From NCBI GenBank assembly GCA_003252145.1, contig QKDJ01000131.1:1-5363 (forward strand): a stretch of 5,363 nt of DNA, written 5' to 3'. Shown here in pieces: positions 1 through 5,363 of this stretch (positions are counted from its first letter, which is position 1; every line of letters starts with the position of its first letter). Source of the DNA: Azovibrio restrictus (GTDB taxonomy: Bacteria > Pseudomonadota > Gammaproteobacteria > Burkholderiales > Rhodocyclaceae). Below the pieces are notes generated by a model, which did no database searches, was not told the DNA's origin, and saw only the letters and a list, made by a program, of their open reading frames with translations. A program made the position numbers and the translations under genes.

Positions 1-154
1 AATAGCCTCCCAGGATGAGCAGGGCGGCACCCGCTAGCTGGGCGGTACGCCGAGGCCAGGCTTTGGCCAGCCAACGCTGATTGGGTGAGGCCAGATAGAA
101 GGCCATGCCTCCCCATAAACTCAAGAGCAAACCCAGTAAAGTAAATGTCTTCAT
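1..154 (-). CDS. Small inner-membrane protein, DUF3325-like (partial, N-terminal 51 residues)
   Basis: Only the first 51 codons are in the window; the gene runs off the left edge. The peptide starts MKTFTLLGLL and has a hydrophobic segment at about residues 2-21, a basic loop at about 23-36 (SPNQRW and WPRR are visible), and a second hydrophobic segment from about 38. This two-helix start with an Arg/Lys-rich loop resembles DUF3325, a family of small membrane proteins often encoded beside TonB-dependent receptors and PepSY-type membrane proteins in proteobacterial iron operons. The family call rests on this resemblance and on position, not on a diagnostic motif. It starts 18 bases after the esterase stop, which lies in the same frame. 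No good Shine-Dalgarno precedes the ATG, so translation is probably coupled to the esterase. Met17 has GGGGAGG only one base upstream, too close to be a convincing start. The biochemical role is unknown; an accessory part in iron uptake is inferred. Confidence 0.6.
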   Translation of the reverse strand, partial: MKTFTLLGLLLSLWGGMAFYLASPNQRWLAKAWPRRTAQLAGAALLILGGY

Positions 155-172
155 AAGGCGTGAAATAGTTGG

Positions 173-1069
173 TCAGGGCTGTTCCAGAAAAAACTGCATG
201 GCGCGACTCATGGCTGGCAGCCAAACCGGACCATGATCTTCCCCAGCCAGCTCGTAATAGGCCACACGCCCTTCCCAACCCGGTGCTGCCTTGAAGCTTT
301 GCGCCAGCGCTCTTGCAGGAGGGATCATGGTGCGCGTGGCGAGCATGGCTCGTACTTCAGGGGAGTAATTGCCCTTGGGTGGATCGTCTTCCAGCGCCCC
401 CACACTGATCTGTACCCGCGGTCGCAACGGACCTTGCAGCAAGCCCGGCAAGCCTTTCAGCACGATCTGATCACCCCACCAGATGGAGGGGCTGGAGGCT
501 GCGTAGGTAGAAAAGCGCTCCGGGTGTTGCGTCAGAGCCTGCAAAACCAGCAAGCCGCCAAAGGAATGACCAAACAAGGCCTGGCGCTCCGGATTAACGT
601 GATAACGGGCTTGAATCAGAGGTTTGACTTCCTGCTCGATGAATTCGAGAAAGCGCTCTGCCCCGCCGTCGGTAGCGCCATCACCGGGGGTTCCTGTGCC
701 AATGGTGTAATCCCGACGCCGGGCCGGGCCATCAAAATCGCTGACACCTGGATAGCCAATGCCTACCACCAGGGGCGCCACATGTCCCGTCACTTCCCTG
801 CGGCTCGCCGCAGCACGCGCCAGGAACGCTGCAACGGGAAATGCGGCATTGCCATCCAGCACGTAGAACACCGGGTAGCCTTCCTTGGGTGCAGGAGAAG
901 CAGGGATGGAAACAAACAGGCGGTACTCATGGCCGCTTACCCGGGACTGCACATCCAACTGTGCTGATTTGGGCACCACTACTGGCGCCCACTCAGCTGC
1001 TCGGGCTGGAAGTGCAAGCACTTCCAGCACCAGCCCGCAGCACACCAAAAGCCGGGGAATAATCCTCAC
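173..1069 (-). CDS. Secreted periplasmic siderophore esterase (alpha/beta-hydrolase, esterase D/IroE-PfeE type)
   Basis: This is a 298-residue alpha/beta-hydrolase of the putative-esterase family (PF00756), which includes the siderophore esterases Fes, IroE and PfeE. Visible motifs are LDGN at 71-74, RRRDYT at 117-122, the nucleophile elbow GHSFGG with Ser169, and GEDHG with His279 near the C-terminus. The acid of the triad is probably in the GALEDD stretch at 224-229. I chose the GTG at 1067-1069, 4 bases after the receptor stop. It gives a typical Sec signal peptide: MRIIPR, a hydrophobic core at about 7-20, and cleavage near PARAA at 21-25. An upstream ATG at 1141 would add 24 Arg/Pro-rich residues and overlap the receptor. 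LLVC does not fit a lipobox, so the protein is probably soluble in the periplasm. By analogy with PfeE, which works beside its receptor, it likely cuts ester bonds of an imported ferric siderophore. The substrate is not known. Glu16 in the hydrophobic core is unusual. Confidence 0.88.
   Translation of the reverse strand: MRIIPRLLVCCGLVLEVLALPARAAEWAPVVVPKSAQLDVQSRVSGHEYRLFVSIPASPAPKEGYPVFYVLDGNAAFPVAAFLARAAASRREVTGHVAPLVVGIGYPGVSDFDGPARRRDYTIGTGTPGDGATDGGAERFLEFIEQEVKPLIQARYHVNPERQALFGHSFGGLLVLQALTQHPERFSTYAASSPSIWWGDQIVLKGLPGLLQGPLRPRVQISVGALEDDPPKGNYSPEVRAMLATRTMIPPARALAQSFKAAPGWEGRVAYYELAGEDHGPVWLPAMSRAMQFFLEQP
1005..1028 (-). repeat. Perfect 11-2-11 inverted repeat inside the esterase signal-peptide codons
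   Basis: GCTGGAAGTGC at 1005-1015 is followed by two A's and its exact reverse complement at 1018-1028. On the transcribed strand it covers codons 14-22 of the esterase, starting 41 bases after its GTG and about 46 bases after the receptor stop. In RNA it could fold into a strong stem with a very tight loop. No U-run follows, so it is not a standard intrinsic terminator. It may be an RNA element that adjusts esterase level relative to receptor, a protein site, or coincidence. Confidence 0.6.
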
Positions 1070-1073
1070 AGGA

Positions 1074-3245
1074 TCAGAAATCCACCGAGACCGAAGCCTG
1101 CACGGTACGTCCCTCGGCCAAGGTCGCCCGAGGCTCGGCAAAGCTGCCCGAGTAATAATGACGATCGAACAGGTTCTTGATATTCACACGGAAAGTGGTC
1201 TTGCGTGCAGCCACCTTGGTCTCGTACCGAGCCCCCAGATCCACCTGATTCCAACCGGGAATTTCATAGGTGTTGGCGTTGTTCAGATACTGCTTGGACG
1301 TGGCGATCAGCTTCGTATTCAGACTCAGACCGGGTAGCGGGGTATCCCACTCACCCCCGATATTCCCCTGCCAATTGGGCACTCCAAACAACTCGTTGCC
1401 CTCGTTGACACCTCCAGCCGTCTTGGTCAGTTTGCTCTTGGTGTAGGAAATACCCCCCAGCACACGAATGGTTGGAGTGATCTGACCAAAGGTATTCCAC
1501 TCGATCCCTCGGACACGGGACTCACCATCATCTGAAGCCGTTCTTGTAGGCGCGGTTCCCGTCGTGATCAGTTCGGGTTTGGTGATCTCGAAAACGCTCA
1601 CCGTATTGGTGAAGGTCCCGGCGTTCCACTTGACCCCGGCCTCTCTCTGCTCCGTCTCATAGGGTGCAAAGGTCTTGTCCTCCGTATAGCCATCCGTTGC
1701 CTTGACGCTTCCCCCCTGACTCAGACCTTGAACGTAGTTGGCATACAGGGAGATTCCTTCTCCCCAAGGTTTGATGACCACACCAACGGCCGGCGTTACC
1801 GCCTTTTTGTCATAGTCAGCGGTTTCCGCTCCGGTAGTCGCGTTATAGGTGCTCTGTTGCACCCGCTGCTGACGCAAACCCACGGTCAAACGCAGGGCGT
1901 CATCCATGAAAGACATGGTGTCCACCAGCGCCAGACTGGAGAGGGTCATATCCGAGGTTTTGGGCAGGGAACCCGTGGGCATGGCCGGCAGCGTCGGCAC
2001 GGTCGGATTATTGAGACTGGTGGCCGACATCCCCGTCACGTTGGACAGGGTTCCAGATTCCGATTCCATGCGGGACATCTGCAACACCATTTCGTGACGA
2101 ACACTACCGGTGTTGAAGTTGAAGCGGGTACCCACTTCGGAAGAAACCGTATCTTCGTACCCCCGCTGAGCCACCCCTCGAACCTGGGCCGTGCCATTCG
2201 CTTGCACGTTATGGATGTGGGTGCCATTTACCCAGCCGGAGTAGTCGTAATTCCTGACACCAAAGCTGGCAAAGGCTGAGAAGTCCCGGGTAAAGGCATA
2301 CTCTGCACGGGCAATGACCGCCTGACTCTCCAGGTCACCCGAGGCTGAACTCAGGTAATTTTTGCTGGGGTCCGGCGCATGGGGAATATCCGGGTTGGCA
2401 AACCCGAACATGGCGGGAGAGCCCCCATCGAAGGACATCTTGCTGCGATAGGCATCCAGGGAGGCGGTCAGGTCCTTGCCCCGGTAATCGAGTGCAGCCG
2501 ACAGGAATTCCCGCGTCTTGTCCTGCCCCTCCAGGCTGGTTTCCCCATCTCCGTAGGAACCATTGACCCGCAGACCAAATTCCTTGTTTTCACCAAAACG
2601 CCGCCCCATGTCCACACTGGTATCGAACTGACTTTCGGTCTGGTAACCCACAGTCACCCGGGTCAAAGGATCATCTCCGGCGCGCTTGGGGACCAGGTTG
2701 ATGACCCCACCGATACCGCCACTGGGGGACATCCCTGTGAACATGGCGCTAGGTCCTTTGAGGACCTCCACTCGCTCGACAAACTCCAGGCTGGAGTTCC
2801 CCATGGGAGCCAGACCGTACATGCCATTGATGGCCAGATCGGAGGAATGCACATCGAACCCCCGCAGGCGGAAGTTCTCATAGGCATGGGCGCCGGAAGT
2901 GGTGAAGCGCACGGAAGGATCGTTATTGAGCACATCCGCCACGGTTCTTGCTCCCTGATCCTCCATCAGTTTTGCCGTATAGGAAGTAATGTTGAACGGG
3001 GTATCCATGACGCTCTGATTGCCCAACATGCCCATGCGCGCACCCTTGGCCACCTGACCGCCGGCATAGGACTCGGGCAGATCATTAGGCCCATCAGCAC
3101 TGGCGGAAACCTGAACGGTGGACAACGTCACTTCTGATGCGGGGCTCGCAGCTTCGGTACTTTGGGCCATCGCCAGCTGGGGTACAGCAGACAGCACAGC
3201 CAGGAACAGATATTTCCGGCTCATGCACTTCGGAGCATTCTTCAT
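1074..3245 (-). CDS. TonB-dependent siderophore receptor
   Basis: This is a 723-residue outer-membrane ferric-siderophore receptor powered by TonB-ExbB-ExbD. The signal peptide is residues 1-27, ending AMA before Gln28. A TonB-box-like TLSTVQVS lies at 40-47. The plug domain follows at about 75-190 with NQSVMDTPFNI, ARTVADVLNNDPSVR at 99-113, RLRGFD at 126-131 and the ERVEVLKGP motif at 157-165, ending GGVINLVPKR. The beta-barrel fills the rest, with NLFDRHYY at 691-698 and a terminal Phe after SVSVD, as expected for outer-membrane barrels. The plug pattern matches the siderophore-receptor group (TIGR01783, the FhuA/FoxA kind). The length is normal and I see no damage. There is no N-terminal signalling (STN) domain, so FecI/FecR-style surface signalling is unlikely and control fits the divergent AraC gene. 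The ATG at 3245 is chosen because GAGGAAG sits just upstream and the signal peptide begins there. A start 36 codons further up would read through the control region. The exact siderophore cannot be read from sequence. Confidence 0.95.
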   Translation of the reverse strand: MKNAPKCMSRKYLFLAVLSAVPQLAMAQSTEAASPASEVTLSTVQVSASADGPNDLPESYAGGQVAKGARMGMLGNQSVMDTPFNITSYTAKLMEDQGARTVADVLNNDPSVRFTTSGAHAYENFRLRGFDVHSSDLAINGMYGLAPMGNSSLEFVERVEVLKGPSAMFTGMSPSGGIGGVINLVPKRAGDDPLTRVTVGYQTESQFDTSVDMGRRFGENKEFGLRVNGSYGDGETSLEGQDKTREFLSAALDYRGKDLTASLDAYRSKMSFDGGSPAMFGFANPDIPHAPDPSKNYLSSASGDLESQAVIARAEYAFTRDFSAFASFGVRNYDYSGWVNGTHIHNVQANGTAQVRGVAQRGYEDTVSSEVGTRFNFNTGSVRHEMVLQMSRMESESGTLSNVTGMSATSLNNPTVPTLPAMPTGSLPKTSDMTLSSLALVDTMSFMDDALRLTVGLRQQRVQQSTYNATTGAETADYDKKAVTPAVGVVIKPWGEGISLYANYVQGLSQGGSVKATDGYTEDKTFAPYETEQREAGVKWNAGTFTNTVSVFEITKPELITTGTAPTRTASDDGESRVRGIEWNTFGQITPTIRVLGGISYTKSKLTKTAGGVNEGNELFGVPNWQGNIGGEWDTPLPGLSLNTKLIATSKQYLNNANTYEIPGWNQVDLGARYETKVAARKTTFRVNIKNLFDRHYYSGSFAEPRATLAEGRTVQASVSVDF

Positions 3246-3248
3246 GGT

Positions 3249-3255
3249 CTTCCTC
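3249..3255 (-). promoter_or_regulatory. Ribosome binding site of the receptor gene
   Basis: GAGGAAG on the minus strand ends 3 bases before the ATG at 3245, with the GAGG core 6 bases upstream. It is the only strong Shine-Dalgarno among the four starts visible in this window, and it settles the receptor start against the longer open frame. Confidence 0.8.
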
Positions 3256-3278
3256 AAATCAAAAACAGCAAATCCGTA

Positions 3279-3301
3279 TTGCAAATTATTACCATTTGCA
3301 A
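3279..3301. promoter_or_regulatory. Fur-box-like perfect inverted repeat (8-7-8) in the divergent promoter region
   Basis: TTGCAAAT at 3279-3286 and its exact reverse complement at 3294-3301 are separated by 7 bases. Aligned with the classic 19-base Fur consensus, bases 3281-3299 match at about 12 of 19 positions, including the AAT and ATT half-site cores. In an iron-uptake locus a Fur operator here is the natural reading. The site covers the proposed -35 of the regulator and the best -10-like hexamer of the receptor, so one bound repressor could shut both genes. It could instead be an AraC-protein site. Confidence 0.6.
3285..3290 (-). promoter_or_regulatory. Possible weak -10 element of the receptor operon
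   Basis: AATAAT on the minus strand matches the sigma-70 -10 consensus at 5 of 6 positions. No acceptable -35 lies 16-18 bases upstream; the hexamer there is TACGCC. A start point near 3278 would give a leader of about 33 bases. A good -10 without a -35 is what an activator-dependent promoter often looks like, but the call is weak. Confidence 0.3.
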
Positions 3302-3317
3302 CGAGTCGGCGTAGTAT
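3289..3317 (+). promoter_or_regulatory. Putative sigma-70 promoter of the AraC-family regulator
   Basis: TTACCA (3289-3294, 4 of 6 to TTGACA) and TAGTAT (3312-3317, 4 of 6 to TATAAT) are 17 bases apart. Transcription would begin near 3324, giving a leader of about 35 bases before the ATG at 3359. The -35 is inside the Fur-like repeat, and the second inverted repeat lies over the start point. Confidence 0.42.
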
Positions 3318-3318
3318 T

Positions 3319-3345
3319 GCAAAAGTTCCCCATTCGGACTTTTGC
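3319..3345. promoter_or_regulatory. Second perfect inverted repeat (8-11-8), candidate AraC-protein operator
   Basis: GCAAAAGT at 3319-3326 and its exact reverse complement at 3338-3345 are separated by 11 bases. The centre (3332) is 42 bases, about four helical turns, from the centre of the Fur-like repeat. It lies just downstream of the proposed regulator start point and about 54 bases upstream of the proposed receptor start point. That suits a site where the regulator represses itself and activates the receptor. It could alternatively form a small hairpin in the regulator leader RNA. Confidence 0.45.
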
Positions 3346-3358
3346 TCTAGCAAGAAAA

Positions 3359-4342
3359 ATGTTTGTTTCAGAAAGAAAGAACGGCCCGAAGATCAGCCCT
3401 GATTTTTTGACCCAGCACTTGGGCGATGGCTTTTGTTGCCCTCGCGTGGCTCCCCATCGGCAAGTCATGGAAGGTCTGTTTTTTGAGACAACCTTGCGCC
3501 ATGGCCTGGGTTTACAGGGCACGGACATCATTCATTTGTGTGATCTGGAAACCCGCTATGAACACCTGCCGCCCGGATTCAAGATCATCGTTAAGCTGGA
3601 AGGTGATGCCCAGGTGCGCCTGGATAGGGTTCAGCTGGAATTGGATGCAGGTATTGAAAGGCAGGCCAAGCCGGTAGGGTGTCTGGTACGAATTGCCCAG
3701 CCGGTTGTTTTTGAGCGCCAGTGCAGCGCCGACACACGGGAGCGCATGGTGGTCATCACCCTGGGACAGGAGTGGTTCGACGCCACCCAGGTCCCCTTTC
3801 CCTTGGCTGACGCCCATTTGTCACAAAGGGCATGGGCACCATCCCGGCGCACCCTGGCCGCCGTGGAACAGCTCCTGCAACCGGGAGACCTGGACGATCC
3901 CGTACAGCGCTTGCGTATGGAGGGTCACGCTCTGGAAATCATCACGGATGCCCTGAGCCAGATGACAGAGCGGCCACGCGAAGGCGCCAGGGATTTGCCC
4001 CCCGTCCATTATCAGCGCGCCTGCCGCCTGCAGCGACTCCTGGACAGTGGCGAGGCCGACACCCTCTCCCTGACGGAAATGTCTTCCCTCATGGGCTGCA
4101 ACGCCCAGTGCCTGCAGCATCAATTCCGCCTGGCCTTCGGCACGACAATTTTCGATTACCTGCGGGATTCCCGCCTGCAGCGGGCGGCCCGCGCCCTGGA
4201 GCAGGACAACGTAAGCGTCACCGAAGCTGCCGACATTGCGGGCTACAAGAGTCCGGCCAACTTCTCCACGGCCTTTCGCAAACGCTTCGGTATTCCCCCC
4301 AAATCCCTGCGCATCCGCCAGGGAAGCCCATCACCCCGGTAA
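3359..4342 (+). CDS. AraC-family transcriptional regulator, PchR-like
   Basis: This 327-residue protein has a C-terminal AraC-type DNA-binding domain at about 225-318, with two helix-turn-helix units. The first is at about 236-258 (LSLTEMSSLMGCNAQCLQHQF) and the second at about 285-310 (VSVTEAADIAGYKSPANFSTAF), followed by KRFGIPPKSLR. The N-terminal 220 residues are the presumed ligand-sensing part; RHGLGLQG and LPPGFKIIVKLEG are of the type seen in PchR-like regulators that sense ferric siderophores. The gene is divergent from the receptor, the usual place for such a regulator, which normally activates the receptor operon when the siderophore is present. The ATG at 3359 has only a weak AAGAAA upstream, with a short possible hairpin at 3340-3355. 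A shorter form from Met37 (3467) is possible, but residues 14-36 look like real coding sequence. An odd point is the Cys pair C247/C251 in the first recognition-helix region. The 3' end overlaps feoB by 12 bases. Confidence 0.92.
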   Translation: MFVSERKNGPKISPDFLTQHLGDGFCCPRVAPHRQVMEGLFFETTLRHGLGLQGTDIIHLCDLETRYEHLPPGFKIIVKLEGDAQVRLDRVQLELDAGIERQAKPVGCLVRIAQPVVFERQCSADTRERMVVITLGQEWFDATQVPFPLADAHLSQRAWAPSRRTLAAVEQLLQPGDLDDPVQRLRMEGHALEIITDALSQMTERPREGARDLPPVHYQRACRLQRLLDSGEADTLSLTEMSSLMGCNAQCLQHQFRLAFGTTIFDYLRDSRLQRAARALEQDNVSVTEAADIAGYKSPANFSTAFRKRFGIPPKSLRIRQGSPSPR

Positions 4343-5363
4343 CACCAGACTCACCCCCGTCAGCAAGACTCGCACAGCCCCTGCCAATCCCAGGGAAACC
4401 AGGATGGACAGCAGGACCGAGTACAGGGCTTCGCGGCGGCCCAGGAGCTTGAGCATCACGGCAAAGGTGGACAGACAGGGAATGTAGAAGGTGAGGAAGA
4501 CCAGGAAGGTGGCGATCTGCACCCAACTCAGCAGTTCGCCAATTTCCAGGGTACCCAGAGCCTGGTACACCATGACCAGGGAAAGCTCCTTGCGCAGCAC
4601 GCCGAACAAGATGGGGACTCCCAGTTCCTGGGGCAAACCCAACCACAGTCGGGTCACCGGGTAGAGCAGGGTATTGATGAGGCTATCGGCCCCCCAATGG
4701 GACAACAGGGCCAGGAGTACGCTCCCCCCCACCAGCAAGGGGGTGACGATGGTGACGATATCGCTGGTCCGCTCCCAGGTGGCCGCCAACAGGCGGCGCC
4801 ACTGAGGCAGGGCATAGGGCGGGATTTCCTGGATCATGCCTGGCCCCGCTCCCGGCAGGCGCCGACTGAGCAATTGCCCGGCCACGGCGATGACCACCAG
4901 GGTCAGCATGAACATGGCAAACACACCCAGCCCGCCCAGGTATTTCCCCCCAAGGGCCAGGATGATGGCAGAGCGGGCAGAACAGGGTACGAAGGTGATC
5001 AGGAGGGAAGCCACAAGGCGCTCTCGCCCGTTACTGGCGCCAACCACAGCAGAAATGGCCGGCACGTTGCACCCCAGGCCCAGCAAGAAAGGAACGGCCA
5101 CACCACCATGCAGGCCCATATGGTGAAAACCCCTATCCACCACGAAGGCCACCCGATGCATGACCCCGGATTCCTCCAGGGCCACCAACAGCATCACCAG
5201 GGGGAGCATGTAGGGCACCACTATGCCCACCAGGCCTACAAGGCCTTCGGCCACCGCATGACCGGCAATGCCGGCGGTGGTATCCGGCGTCCAGGTGCCC
5301 ACCCACTCAGCCAGGGGCGCCACGCACAGGGCATCCAGGTAACCGCTCACCTCGAACACCATG
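4331..5363 (-). CDS. feoB: Ferrous iron transport protein B, C-terminal membrane half (partial)
   Basis: At least 343 C-terminal residues of FeoB are present and the frame is open at the right edge. The Met at 5362 is probably internal, because full FeoB has about 600-800 residues with an N-terminal G domain, which would lie outside the window. Counting from that Met, the diagnostic membrane motifs are LEESGVMHRVAFVVDR at 62-77, the first Gate motif GCNVPAI with Cys98 at 97-103, VPCSAR with Cys127 at 125-130, FGVLRKELSL in the second Gate region at 253-262, and YIPCLSTFAV with Cys296 at 293-302. These cysteine motifs are thought to line the Fe2+ path. Several hydrophobic helices are evident (about 41-61, 117-136, 143-165, 203-221, 281-304, 312-336). 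The protein ends soon after the last helix, with no long Cys-rich cytoplasmic tail. FeoB brings Fe2+ across the inner membrane. Here it is convergent with the regulator and adjacent to a siderophore-uptake operon. A split feoB cannot be excluded from this fragment. Confidence 0.95.
   Translation of the reverse strand, partial: MVFEVSGYLDALCVAPLAEWVGTWTPDTTAGIAGHAVAEGLVGLVGIVVPYMLPLVMLLVALEESGVMHRVAFVVDRGFHHMGLHGGVAVPFLLGLGCNVPAISAVVGASNGRERLVASLLITFVPCSARSAIILALGGKYLGGLGVFAMFMLTLVVIAVAGQLLSRRLPGAGPGMIQEIPPYALPQWRRLLAATWERTSDIVTIVTPLLVGGSVLLALLSHWGADSLINTLLYPVTRLWLGLPQELGVPILFGVLRKELSLVMVYQALGTLEIGELLSWVQIATFLVFLTFYIPCLSTFAVMLKLLGRREALYSVLLSILVSLGLAGAVRVLLTGVSLVLPG

Noticed and set aside
233..967. 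Long plus-strand open frame opposite the esterase
   Set aside because: It is antisense to a gene with clear catalytic motifs. Its own translation has no recognisable domain and a composition typical of a shadow frame.
2391..2406. Perfect 6-4-6 hairpin CGGGTT/AACCCG in the receptor gene
   Set aside because: It is short, mid-gene and without a U-run. It is explained by coding sequence and is likely chance.
2751..2767. AGGTCC/GGACCT inverted repeat in the plug-domain codons
   Set aside because: Six-base arms over the conserved VLKGPS motif are explained by protein conservation.
2379..3137. Long plus-strand open frame opposite the receptor plug and early barrel
   Set aside because: It is the reverse complement of well-conserved receptor sequence. 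It is rich in Gly, His and Ile without motifs and has no start context.
3246..3353. Upstream extension of the receptor frame to an ATG at 3353
   Set aside because: It would bury the signal peptide 36 residues in and pass through both dyads. A strong ribosome site marks the ATG at 3245.
3137..3358. N-terminal extension of the regulator frame back into the receptor gene
   Set aside because: It would be antisense to the receptor signal peptide and cross the control region. The sequence is unlike AraC proteins, and the ATG at 3359 gives a normal length.
4343..4420. Search for an intrinsic terminator after the regulator
   Set aside because: I found no GC stem followed by a T-run on either strand; the stretch is feoB coding sequence.
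3832..4452. Plus-strand open frame inside the regulator, running into feoB
   Set aside because: It is a Pro/Arg/Gly-rich frame-shifted reading of the regulator and overlaps the HTH-coding region. No domain is recognisable.

Overview
The window looks like a piece of a Gram-negative proteobacterial chromosome, probably beta- or gammaproteobacterial and moderately GC-rich. The evidence is a TonB-dependent outer-membrane receptor, a Sec-exported periplasmic hydrolase and a PchR-like AraC regulator. The sequence does not allow a firm genus call. I see no mobile elements, tRNA or rRNA genes, or CRISPR repeats.

The whole window is an iron-acquisition locus of five genes. From left to right they are: (1) the start of a small membrane protein resembling the DUF3325 'iron uptake' family, minus strand, cut by the left edge; (2) a secreted alpha/beta-hydrolase of the siderophore-esterase type, minus strand; (3) a 723-residue TonB-dependent siderophore receptor, minus strand; (4) a PchR-like AraC-family regulator, plus strand, divergent from the receptor; (5) the C-terminal half of ferrous-iron permease FeoB, minus strand, open at the right edge and convergent with the regulator. 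Genes 3-2-1 are packed as an operon read leftwards: there are 4 bases between receptor and esterase and 18 between esterase and the membrane protein. The regulator and feoB overlap tail to tail by 12 bases.

The only real intergenic space is the 113-base divergent region between receptor and regulator. It holds a perfect 8-7-8 inverted repeat with partial Fur-box character (3279-3301), a second perfect 8-11-8 inverted repeat (3319-3345), and a plausible sigma-70 promoter for the regulator. The layout suggests iron repression by Fur plus control by the AraC protein.

Working model (inference): the receptor imports a ferric siderophore that contains ester bonds, the periplasmic esterase cuts it, and membrane proteins encoded beyond the left edge may help release or reduce the iron. 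The resulting Fe2+ could enter through the neighbouring FeoB, since no siderophore ABC transporter is seen here. The most unusual nucleotide-level signal is a perfect 11-2-11 palindrome inside the signal-peptide codons of the esterase, just after the receptor gene.
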